Positions 1 to 5,142 of a stretch of DNA of 7,253 bases are shown here, in pieces; within the stretch, counting starts at the first letter, position 1, and each line of letters starts with the position of its first letter. Below the pieces are notes generated by a model. It ran no database searches. It was not told the origin of the DNA and saw nothing but the letters and a program-made list of their open reading frames with translations. The position numbers and the translations under genes were made by a program. The stretch is from Bacteroidales bacterium (GTDB lineage Bacteria; Bacteroidota; Bacteroidia; Bacteroidales; CAIWKO01). The stretch lies in the NCBI GenBank assembly GCA_023228145.1, contig JALOBU010000044.1, forward strand, positions 1 through 7,253, given 5' to 3'.

Positions 1-60
1 CTGATTTTCTGTAAATCGTTTTGCTTTCATATAGCTAATTTAAAATTAAAATTCAATACG

Positions 61-79
61 AAACGCCTCGCTGGCGCTT
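61..79 (-). terminator. Weak hairpin after the alpha-CTD-like gene
   Basis: Read on the minus strand, AAGCGCC and GGCGTTT pair (one G-U pair) around the loop AGCGA, a few bases after the stop codon of the 739-83 gene. Only three T follow directly, then a mixed AT-rich stretch, so it is at best a weak intrinsic terminator. Bases 1-60 beyond it hold nothing I can assign. Confidence 0.25.
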
Positions 80-82
80 CGG

Positions 83-739
83 CTAAACTCTAATCTCAAA
101 TGGCCGACTTTCAGGTAAGCTTACAAATTGTTCATATTCATCAAGACTTTCTACTTTTATTTTTGGGTTTACTTCCAAATTATTTGTTTCAAATTTTTTT
201 AAAACAGTTTCAGTATAAAACTCTTGACCAAGAAATCTTTTGTTATGATTTTCTTTAACAATTTTCATCAAATACTCATTCGTTCTTCTTCCGGCTTTTT
301 TAATATTGTCAAACTTTTTATGCTTTAAATAATATTCGATTATATCTAGAACATTATATATTTTCTCATTATTTAACACATTATATGTCCTAACATCAAT
401 TTTGCCTTCTTTCAATAATCTAAATATTGAAATTTCTTTTAACTCTGAATTTTTTTTGATTTGTTCATTATTTTCTGCTTCGTCAAAAGGGCTTGTCATT
501 TTTATTTCCGGAAAAAAATTTGAATATTCATTTACAAGTGCGATTAAATCGTTATTTGAATTTCTCCCAACATTTCTTATTCTAATAAAAGTAAGATTTT
601 CTTGATAATATTTAATTAATTCAGATAGGGTATAGATATTTGCATCTTCTAAAACATCATATAAACGAGTGTTTATTTTCCCTTCTAATAAAAGTTCCTT
701 GATGTTTTTGTCCTCAAAGCTTAACTCTTTCTCTTCCAT
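83..739 (-). CDS. Stand-alone protein with two tandem RNA polymerase alpha-CTD-like (helix-hairpin-helix) domains
   Basis: The 218-residue protein contains two clear copies of a ~63-residue unit, at residues 12-74 and 104-166 (offset 91). Shared landmarks are LLxEGKI, the segment RxYxVL, IYxxxxIIxYY-like helices, and a hairpin region IRNVGRNSNNDL (54-65) matching IKKAGRRTNEYL (146-157). This layout resembles the C-terminal domain of bacterial RNA polymerase alpha, where the (R/K)NxGxxS-type helix-hairpin-helix contacts DNA minor groove and activators. There is no alpha N-terminal domain, so this is not RpoA. A charged linker (78-102) joins the units and a ~50-residue tail (168-218) has no motif I recognise. 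No signal peptide or membrane segment is visible, so it is likely cytoplasmic. The start at 739 is the first ATG and is preceded by A-rich DNA. It is separated by 250 bp from the transporter upstream, so it is probably transcribed separately. DNA binding or interaction with RNA polymerase is inference from fold similarity. Confidence 0.8.
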   Translation of the reverse strand: MEEKELSFEDKNIKELLLEGKINTRLYDVLEDANIYTLSELIKYYQENLTFIRIRNVGRNSNNDLIALVNEYSNFFPEIKMTSPFDEAENNEQIKKNSELKEISIFRLLKEGKIDVRTYNVLNNEKIYNVLDIIEYYLKHKKFDNIKKAGRRTNEYLMKIVKENHNKRFLGQEFYTETVLKKFETNNLEVNPKIKVESLDEYEQFVSLPESRPFEIRV

Positions 740-756
740 TATTAAAACTTTTTTCT

Positions 757-764
757 CAAAAATA
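757..764 (-). promoter_or_regulatory. Candidate -7 element (TATTTTTG) for the alpha-CTD-like gene
   Basis: On the minus strand this reads TATTTTTG, matching the Bacteroidota -7 consensus TAnnTTTG, and it ends 17 bases before the start codon at 739. I do not see a good -33 TTG/TTTG at the usual distance, and the region is so AT-rich that a chance match is plausible. Confidence 0.3.
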
Positions 765-847
765 TGAAAATTGGTTTATTTTTCTTAGTTATTCGAAGTT
801 TTTTGCTTCGCATTATGTTTTTATTTCATTTTATTTTTTTAATGCAA

Positions 848-887
848 CCGGGACAAAATGCTCTTTGCACCCACGTATTTTGCCCGG
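848..887. repeat. 40-bp hairpin-forming repeat, copy 1
   Basis: This 40-bp sequence recurs at 3154-3193 in the same orientation with one mismatch (T at 862, A at 3168). Its ends pair: CCGGGACAAAAT with ATTTTGCCCGG, an 11-bp stem with one bulged A, around a 17-nt loop. Both copies are directly preceded on the plus strand by a T-rich run, so the homology may extend weakly to the left. It has no run of T after the stem in either direction, so it does not look like an intrinsic terminator. It resembles a dispersed REP-like palindromic repeat or a recombination site. The two copies bracket the LysR-YeiH pair. Confidence 0.85.
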
Positions 888-892
888 GAGCT

Positions 893-937
893 GTGGCATA
901 GTTTACTCCGGAATGGTGGCATACTTTGCTCCGGAAT
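893..937. mobile_element. Probable remnant of an IS21-like element end (tandem 22-bp repeats)
   Basis: Two 22-bp units lie at 893-914 and 916-937, both of the form GTGGCATAnTTTnCTCCGGAAT, differing at two positions. IS21-family elements carry multiple repeated transposase-binding sites at their ends, and sequences of this GTGGCATA/CTCCGGAAT type are, as I recall, found at such ends in Bacteroidota. No istA or istB gene and no second end is present in the window, so this would be a solitary remnant left between the 40-bp repeat and the transporter gene. The repeat is certain; the IS assignment is from memory. Confidence 0.45.
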
Positions 938-989
938 AGTCAACCCGTCACCCCAAATTCTAAAATAAATACTTTTATTGATGCAAGTA

Positions 990-1970
990 TCAAATAAAAT
1001 TTATCACGACTAGAGATACAATTGATATTATTATCCAGAGTGTTACACCTTGAAGAAGAGGTCTGAAACCAACCGATTTCAAAATTGTTTTTGATAATCC
1101 ACTACCTATTAGAAACAATGTCAGGGTTAACCCGGCTTTTGCAATATTTACAATAATATAATTATATTGTTGTATAAACGGAAAATATGAATTTAGAAAC
1201 ATTGCTATTATAAATAATCCAATAAAATATGGAATTTTTATTTTACTTTTTTTATTTTTAAAAATAAAGGTTGATAAAAATGCGATGGGTATTATCCATA
1301 AAGCTCTTGTTAACTTTACTGTTGTAGCAACTTCCAAAGCTGTATTACCATATTTGCATGCAGCGCCAACTACCGAACTGGTATCATGTATTGCTATTGC
1401 ACACCATAAACCAAATTGAGTTTGTGATAAATTTAATTTATGCCCGATTACAGGGAAAATAAACAAGGCAATAGAATTAAGAATAAATATTGTACCCAAT
1501 GCAACCGAAATTTGCTTCTCTTCAGCTTTTATCACGGGCGAAATTGCTGCAATAGCACTTCCACCACAAATTGCTGTTCCTGATGAAATCAAATAAGATG
1601 TTTTCTTTTCTACTTTAAAAATTTTACTTAACAAGAATCCTATTACCAACGTTCCAATTATTGAAAAAACGGTAAACAAAACGCCTGTTTTACCGGCATT
1701 TATCGCACTAGTTACATTCATACCAAAACCAAGTCCGACAACAGAAATTTGCAACAAAATATGGGTAGCTTTGTGACTTAAATGTTTGAATGGATTTCCA
1801 ATAAATAACGCAATAAATAAACCAAGTAACAAAGCTATTGGTGGTGAAGCAAATGGTGATAAACTAAAAATGATTGCAATAATAAAAATTAGTTCTCTAA
1901 TTGTTATTCTAATGCCAAAGAACTTTTTTTGTACAGTTTGTTCATCAGTTTTTTTTATTCCGTTTTCCAT
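990..1970 (-). CDS. yeiH: YeiH/UPF0324-family putative sulfate exporter, inner-membrane transporter
   Basis: The 326-residue protein is highly hydrophobic, with about ten predicted membrane helices from residue ~26 to the C-terminus. It carries the family hallmarks: GNPFKH (58-63), the glycine-rich segment GTAICGGSAIAA (131-142) followed by SPVIKAEEKQISVALGT, and AIAIHDTSSVVGAA (191-204). Its length is typical for the family (PF03601). Family members are proposed exporters of sulfate or related anions released during sulfonate or sulfite metabolism; the substrate here is not shown by the sequence. The start at 1970 is the first ATG and leaves ~20 soluble residues before the first helix. The gene lies 100 bp downstream of a LysR-type regulator on the same strand, a regulator/transporter pairing that also occurs in enterobacteria as yeiE/yeiH (divergent there). 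I see no convincing TAnnTTTG element in the 1971-2070 gap, so co-transcription with the regulator is possible. A weak stem (969-974 with 985-990) overlaps the stop codon. Confidence 0.9.
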   Translation of the reverse strand: MENGIKKTDEQTVQKKFFGIRITIRELIFIIAIIFSLSPFASPPIALLLGLFIALFIGNPFKHLSHKATHILLQISVVGLGFGMNVTSAINAGKTGVLFTVFSIIGTLVIGFLLSKIFKVEKKTSYLISSGTAICGGSAIAAISPVIKAEEKQISVALGTIFILNSIALFIFPVIGHKLNLSQTQFGLWCAIAIHDTSSVVGAACKYGNTALEVATTVKLTRALWIIPIAFLSTFIFKNKKSKIKIPYFIGLFIIAMFLNSYFPFIQQYNYIIVNIAKAGLTLTLFLIGSGLSKTILKSVGFRPLLQGVTLWIIISIVSLVVINFI

Positions 1971-2070
1971 GACGTTGCTTTGTTAATTTATAAATAATTT
2001 TGTCGTTTAATAACAGCACAAAATTCAGCAAAAACAAAATGTCAAAGAAATCGTTTTTATTTATGCTATA

Positions 2071-2964
2071 TTACTTAAAATTATAATGACTTGCAAATCG
2101 CATAAAAAAATCAGGTAAACTTTCGGCTTCTCCATGCTTTTGAATGAAATAAAAGTATCGTTCGATGTTAAGACCGTTTACATCAATAATACAACATTCA
2201 TTATTGTGAAGTTCTTTTAATATTGAATGAATTGAAAGAAACGCCAACGTATTTGAATTTAATAAATATGATTTTATACTTTCGGTACTTCCTAATTGCA
2301 TTTCAATGTTCAACTGAGATATTTTTATCCCAAACGGTTTTAAATTGTACGCAATTACTTCTAGCGTTCCTGAACCGGGTTCTCGTAATAATATAGGGAT
2401 TTTTAGTAGTTCATCAAGTTCAATAGTTTGTCTTTTTGCCAGTGGATTTTTTGTACTTGCAACTAATACCAATTCATCTTTTACAAATTCAGTATATTTG
2501 AATAATGAATTCTTTGATTGACCTTCAATTATTCCAAGGTCAATATCATTGTTTTGTAAAAAATGTTCAATTTGTTCGGTATTATTATTAAAAAGTGTAA
2601 TTTTTATGTCTTTAAATTTCTGGTGAAAAGTTGCCAATACAGGCGATAAAACGTATTGAGCAATCGTAGTGCTTGCTCCAATCCGCAATATTCCACTATG
2701 TCTTTGAGTAAGACTATTTATTTCAAATTCCAGGTTGCGATAAATTGCAAACAATTGGTCAGAATATTGCAATAAGGTTTCACCTGCTTGTGTCAGTTTT
2801 ATTTTAGTGCCGTTTCGTTCAAATAATTTTACTTTGTAATGATTTTCAATTTCTTGAATATGTTTAGTAATTGCAGGTTGAGTAATATACAATTCTTCCG
2901 CAGCTTTTGTAAAATTAAGTCGTTTTGCAACCGTGTTAAAAACCTTTAATCGAAAATCAAACAT
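2071..2964 (-). CDS. LysR-type transcriptional regulator, probable regulator of the adjacent yeiH
   Basis: The 297-residue protein has standard LysR layout and length. An N-terminal winged helix-turn-helix covers about residues 1-60 (FTKAAEELYITQPAITKHI, 18-36, then LFERNGTKIKLTQAG). A linker helix (65-88) leads to a periplasmic-binding-protein-like effector domain from residue 92 (LRIGAS) to the end, including REPGSGT (194-200), typical of the CysB/CbbR/YeiE-like branch. It is a cytoplasmic DNA-binding protein, likely a tetramer. The start at 2964 gives the canonical short N-terminus (MFDFRLKVFNTVA). It is followed after 100 bp by the transporter on the same strand, suggesting it controls that gene in response to a sulfur-containing or other anionic ligand; this is inference from context and from YeiE-type regulators paired with YeiH. 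The 2965-3153 region upstream is AT-rich with no clear promoter match. Confidence 0.92.
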   Translation of the reverse strand: MFDFRLKVFNTVAKRLNFTKAAEELYITQPAITKHIQEIENHYKVKLFERNGTKIKLTQAGETLLQYSDQLFAIYRNLEFEINSLTQRHSGILRIGASTTIAQYVLSPVLATFHQKFKDIKITLFNNNTEQIEHFLQNNDIDLGIIEGQSKNSLFKYTEFVKDELVLVASTKNPLAKRQTIELDELLKIPILLREPGSGTLEVIAYNLKPFGIKISQLNIEMQLGSTESIKSYLLNSNTLAFLSIHSILKELHNNECCIIDVNGLNIERYFYFIQKHGEAESLPDFFMRFASHYNFK

Positions 2965-3071
2965 ATATTAAACCTATATTTATTGTATTAAATTTCAAAG
3001 TATATCAAACATGTTTTGTATTCATTTTTCTGTTTTGATAACCGCTAACTATTGGCTTGCTGTAAGTCCAT

Positions 3072-3090
3072 TTACAAACGCTTACAAACG
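3072..3090. repeat. Short tandem TTACAAACG pair upstream of the LysR gene
   Basis: TTACAAACG occurs at 3072-3080 and 3082-3090, a 10-bp period (one helical turn). It lies about 110 bp upstream of the regulator's start and 64 bp from repeat copy 2. A GTAAG at 3063-3067 is complementary to the CTTAC of the second unit. It could be a protein-binding site but may be chance in AT-rich DNA. Confidence 0.3.
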
Positions 3091-3153
3091 TATTTTTTTC
3101 AAATATAAAAAATTTTATCTACCAAATTTTGTTTATTGTATTTTTTTTGCCCG

Positions 3154-3193
3154 CCGGGACAAAATGCACTTTGCACCCACGTATTTTGCCCGG
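3154..3193. repeat. 40-bp hairpin-forming repeat, copy 2
   Basis: This is the second copy of the sequence at 848-887, in the same orientation, with 39 of 40 bases identical and the same 11-bp stem with one bulged A. A run of eight T lies just before it. The copies are 2306 bp apart and enclose exactly two complete genes (LysR and YeiH) and the IS21-like remnant. Confidence 0.85.
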
Positions 3194-3238
3194 CTGCCGG
3201 ATCGCTATTTTTGTAAGAATAGTATCGTAGCAGCTTTA

Positions 3239-3357
3239 ACATAATAGGAGTTATAAAACAGGCAGGCATAAGCAGCAGGGTCACAAGGTAAACGATAGCT
3301 TCGCCGCTGGGCGAGTTGAACATGGGTGCTGCCTGTCAGTTATAACTTATATTATGT
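3239..3357. repeat. Long imperfect inverted repeat (~119 bp)
   Basis: The left arm (about 3239-3265) reads ACATAATA, two bases, AGTTATAA, then a gap and CAGGCAG. The reverse complement of the right arm (about 3329-3357) reads ACATAATA, two bases, AGTTATAA, then a gap and CAGGCAG. The paired blocks are thus 8, 8 and 7 bp, separated by short unpaired spacers, around a ~62-nt centre. Each arm contains the core GTTATAA. The layout is reminiscent of a folded recombination site or a structured RNA, but the integron attC core consensus is not matched. Confidence 0.7.
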
Positions 3358-3672
3358 AAAATTGCCGCACCTTCCGCCACCCACAAAAGCCATCCCACAA
3401 CAAACCTTTAATATTGAACTTCTCGGGCTGTCATAGTTTTTGCCAAGCCCTATAGTATCGGTTTCCCCATCCTAATATAAAATCAGCAGGGCAGTGCCTT
3501 CCCGGACACAAATACATAAGCAGCAATGGTCTTTCCCATAATAAAAAAAATTATACCCTCTCCGTCGTAAAGGCATTATCAGTTCATTCATTACACCTGC
3601 ATTCCATTCCGCTGACGCTTCCACTACGTTTCAGCAACGCTGCATTTCATTTCGATTTCGTTCATTTCACTC

Positions 3673-3727
3673 ATAATGGCAAGTTATGCATTAGGCGCGG
3701 GCGAACTAATGCATTAGTTGACATTAT
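3673..3727. repeat. Structured hairpin 1 of 3 (18 paired positions, symmetric internal loops)
   Basis: ATAATG (3673-3678) pairs with CATTAT (3722-3727). A single G/A mismatch follows, then CAA (3680-3682) with TTG (3718-3720), a three-base mismatch (GTT/TAG), and ATGCATTAG (3686-3694) with CTAATGCAT (3706-3714). The loop is the 11-nt GC-rich GCGCGGGCGAA. The spacers are of equal size on both sides, so the whole 55-bp element is a regular imperfect palindrome. Confidence 0.75.
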
Positions 3728-3735
3728 CCCGCCTT

Positions 3736-3772
3736 AGAAAATGTTTCCCGGTTTATCGGGATTACATTTTCT
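3736..3772. repeat. Structured hairpin 2 of 3
   Basis: AGAAAATGT (3736-3744) pairs with ACATTTTCT (3764-3772), and CCCG (3747-3750) pairs with CGGG (3757-3760). A small internal loop (TT against ATT) separates them and the terminal loop is GTTTAT. That gives 13 base pairs. The arms lack a terminal T-run beyond CTTTG on the plus strand, so it is a poor terminator. Confidence 0.7.
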
Positions 3773-3778
3773 TTGTCG

Positions 3779-3810
3779 ATTGCACAAACATGAAAAATGT
3801 TTTGTGCAAT
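3779..3810. repeat. Structured hairpin 3 of 3
   Basis: ATTGCACAAACAT (3779-3791) pairs with ATGTTTTGTGCAAT (3797-3810) around the loop GAAAA. This is 13 bp with one bulged T. It begins only 6 bp after hairpin 2, so the three hairpins form a block of about 138 bp. Confidence 0.7.
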
Positions 3811-4079
3811 AGTGGATAATTGCATTTGCACACAAGCCAACAAAACCTTTCGGCGGTATTGCAGCTTATTCCTTTGTGGCTGCCAATGCTGCCCGCTGAT
3901 TTTATGCCCTCAGCACACCGATGCTCCCGCAGCACGTGCACAAAACTACGCCAGCCCTCATCAGGTTTCTGCCAACGCACCAATAATGTACTTCGTGATT
4001 TTTTTATCCCAAGCGCCCTGACCCTATGGTTTTGTCATGGTTTTTGTTAAGCCACGCTGCTGCATGCAAAGCTCTCTCA

Positions 4080-4162
4080 CTTCGTTCCGCTACACCTCGA
4101 CAGTCCGCTTCGCTACCTGATCTCGGTTACGCTCCTCTCAGTTCATTCGCTATACTTTCGCA
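4080..4162. repeat. Pyrimidine-biased tract with recurring CGCT cores
   Basis: Cores of the type TTCG(C/T)T..CGCTA recur: CGCT begins at 4088, 4111, 4130 and 4148, spaced 18-23 bp, inside degenerate TTCG-rich units. A looser stretch of the same character lies at about 3600-3670. It is too degenerate to call a tandem repeat with a consensus. It opens frames on the plus strand that encode Ser- and Leu-rich nonsense. Confidence 0.35.
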
Positions 4163-4253
4163 GCCGCACATAATAAAGCTGCTCCGTACCTCCGACAGCT
4201 ATATTATTTTTCCCGACACACAACAAAAAACCACGCCAAAACCGCCATCGCTG

Positions 4254-4277
4254 CCACCAACCCCCACCCAACCACCC
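4254..4277 (-). other. G-rich tract on the minus strand, possible G-quadruplex
   Basis: The plus strand is C-rich and G-free here. On the minus strand the runs are GGG, GG, GGG, GGGGG, GG and GG separated by one or two bases. That allows at least a two-tier G-quadruplex. It lies 66 bp beyond the stop codon of the minus-strand DUF4405 gene, so it would be in the 3' part of that transcript if transcription reads through. Confidence 0.4.
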
Positions 4278-4292
4278 TTAAATACAGGTAAT

Positions 4293-4311
4293 ACAATCTT
4301 TATAGGATTGT
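4293..4311. terminator. Weak hairpin downstream of the DUF4405 gene
   Basis: ACAATC (4293-4298) pairs with GATTGT (4306-4311) around a 7-nt loop, about 32 bp after the minus-strand stop codon. No T-run follows on the minus strand (ATTACC), so termination here is only a possibility. Confidence 0.25.
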
Positions 4312-4343
4312 GAGCTTAAAAGAATTTTCTGTTTTTTGTTGAT

Positions 4344-4847
4344 TTAATTCCTGTATGTGTCTTTTTTGAAAAGCCTTTTAATCCAGCTAAAATGTTGAAT
4401 TAAATGTACTATGATCAAAATAGAAAGTACAATGCCCAGCTTGTCGTGGATTTCAATAACATGCTTTGCCTGTAATTTATCTTCAATAAAAAACCAGGAT
4501 ATAATTGAGGTAATCGTTGCCAATAAAAAAATAATGCTCAGCCAAAGGCTATTCTTTTTTACTCTGGTTCCGTTTTTTAATCTTCTTTTTGTAAATGCCA
4601 TTTTCAACCAGTTCCAGTGCAGATAAAGGTGTAATAATATCGTTATAATGCTTATTACAGCACATGCTTTATGAAGTATCAGCCAGTCGGCTCTGTCTAA
4701 TCCCCATACAGCACAACTGTCATTATATCTTTTCATGTGATAATTGAGCTGTATTAAAAGTCCAGTAAAGGCCAATAATGAAACAGGCAGCAACGATATT
4801 AAATTTATCCAGAAATTAAATTTGGCTTTTCTTATTTTTAGGGTCAT
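4344..4847 (-). CDS. DUF4405-type four-helix membrane protein, probable b-type cytochrome
   Basis: The 167-residue protein has four predicted membrane helices at about residues 11-34, 56-78, 100-122 and 134-156. Histidines follow a repeated pattern: His59, His73 and His77 in helix 2, and His134, His148 and His152 in helix 4, with the same spacing of 14 and 18. The stretches around residues 51-89 and 126-164 align without gaps (LHKACAV with IHDKLGI; LLHLYLHWNWLK with IVHLIQHFSWIK), so the protein is an internal duplication of a two-helix unit. Facing histidines of helices 2 and 4 could bind two haem b groups, as in cytochrome b561-like proteins; this is inference from the family type. Basic loops (residues 86-98 and 157-166) suggest these sides face the cytoplasm. 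The ATG at 4847 is 8 bp after the stop of a 47-residue gene, so the two form an operon. Redox partner unknown. Confidence 0.75.
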   Translation of the reverse strand: MTLKIRKAKFNFWINLISLLPVSLLAFTGLLIQLNYHMKRYNDSCAVWGLDRADWLILHKACAVISIITILLHLYLHWNWLKMAFTKRRLKNGTRVKKNSLWLSIIFLLATITSIISWFFIEDKLQAKHVIEIHDKLGIVLSILIIVHLIQHFSWIKRLFKKDTYRN

Positions 4848-4855
4848 ATCATTTT

Positions 4856-4999
4856 TTAATTATAACTTCTAATATTTGCTATCTGACCTTCCTTTAGTAG
4901 CAATGCTTTTGCAGATACTTCTCTTTTTACAAATTCTGTCTCAACTTCTTTAAACCTTTTGTCTTTACGGAGGAATGCTCTGATTTCTTCAAAATTCAT
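4856..4999 (-). CDS. Small charged protein of 47 residues, first gene of the DUF4405 operon
   Basis: From ATG at 4999 to TAA at 4856-4858 the frame encodes 47 residues beginning MNFEEIRAFLRKDKRFKEVE and ending IRSYN. It is rich in Lys, Arg and Glu, has no membrane segment or cysteine, and looks mostly helical. An in-frame TAA lies five codons upstream, so 4999 is the first possible ATG. It ends 8 bp before the start of the DUF4405 gene and sits behind a good promoter (5115-5142), which together favour a real gene. I do not recognise the family. It could be a small accessory or regulatory partner of the cytochrome, or a leader peptide whose translation couples to the next gene. Confidence 0.6.
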   Translation of the reverse strand: MNFEEIRAFLRKDKRFKEVETEFVKREVSAKALLLKEGQIANIRSYN

Positions 5000-5002
5000 A
5001 GC

Positions 5003-5049
5003 AGTAACGTTTTATTTAAGTTCCAAAAATAATAAAACAAAATGTTACT
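5003..5049 (-). promoter_or_regulatory. Stem-loop in the leader immediately before the 47-residue gene
   Basis: AGTAAC (5003-5008) pairs with GTTACT (5044-5049), and GTTTTATT (5009-5016) pairs with AATAAAAC (5031-5038), with a 5-nt bulge (5039-5043) and a 14-nt loop. That is 14 bp of stem ending three bases before the ATG at 4999. Within the transcript it could occlude the start region. A second stem, ATAAAAGG (5053-5060) with CCTTTTAT (5069-5076), lies just upstream. A regulatory role is inference. Confidence 0.45.
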
Positions 5050-5114
5050 ATCATAAAAGGTTGTATTTCCTTTTATTACTTGTATCTCAGCGGTATCATT
5101 AATAAAACCTTATG

Positions 5115-5142
5115 CAAAGATAAGCTGCCACCGCTCTTGCAA
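5115..5142 (-). promoter_or_regulatory. Promoter of the 47-aa / DUF4405 operon (TTG-N17-TATCTTTG)
   Basis: On the minus strand TATCTTTG (5122-5115) fits the Bacteroidota -7 consensus TAnnTTTG exactly and is one of its commonest forms. A TTG (5142-5140) lies 17 bp upstream in the -33 position. Transcription would start near 5110, giving a leader of about 110 nt with two stem-loops before the 47-residue gene. A second match (TATTTTTG) exists nearer the gene, in the loop region around 5023-5030, but lacks a -33 partner. Confidence 0.6.

Larger units (their letters stand above)
3194..4343. other. Gene-less, inverted-repeat-rich intergenic region of ~1.15 kb
   Basis: No reading frame here looks like a real protein. 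The longest open frames (for example 4026-4313 plus, 3762-3983 minus) are short, rich in Ser, Pro, Cys and Trp, have no recognisable domain, and overlap each other on both strands. Base composition is higher in GC than the flanking genes on the left. It contains at least four inverted repeats (entered separately), a hairpin GGGCT/AGCCC at 3424-3449, pyrimidine-biased tracts at about 3600-3670 and 4080-4162, and a C-rich stretch at 4254-4277. It may be a decayed mobile region, an array of dispersed repeats, or contain non-coding RNA. Confidence 0.6.

Noticed and set aside
848..887. 40-bp repeat as an intrinsic terminator
   Set aside because: The T-run lies before the stem on the plus strand and nothing T-rich follows on either strand in the right position.
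3011..3323. Small frames 3011-3244 (plus) and 3099-3323 (minus) through repeat copy 2
   Set aside because: Both read through the 40-bp palindrome and the inverted repeat, so the peptide is an artefact of repeated non-coding DNA.
3239..3357. Integron attC site
   Set aside because: The paired-block layout is suggestive, but the core boxes do not fit GTTRRRY/RYYYAAC and no integrase gene is visible.
3673..3810. CRISPR array or retron RNA
   Set aside because: The three hairpins have different sequences, so there is no repeated unit with spacers, and no Cas or reverse transcriptase gene is present.
3762..4313. Overlapping frames of 73-95 residues on both strands in the gene-free region (3762-3983 minus, 3797-4021 and 3820-4050 and 4026-4313 plus)
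   Set aside because: They overlap each other in several frames, include hairpins and low-complexity tracts, and encode Cys-, Ser- and Pro-rich sequence with no recognisable domain.
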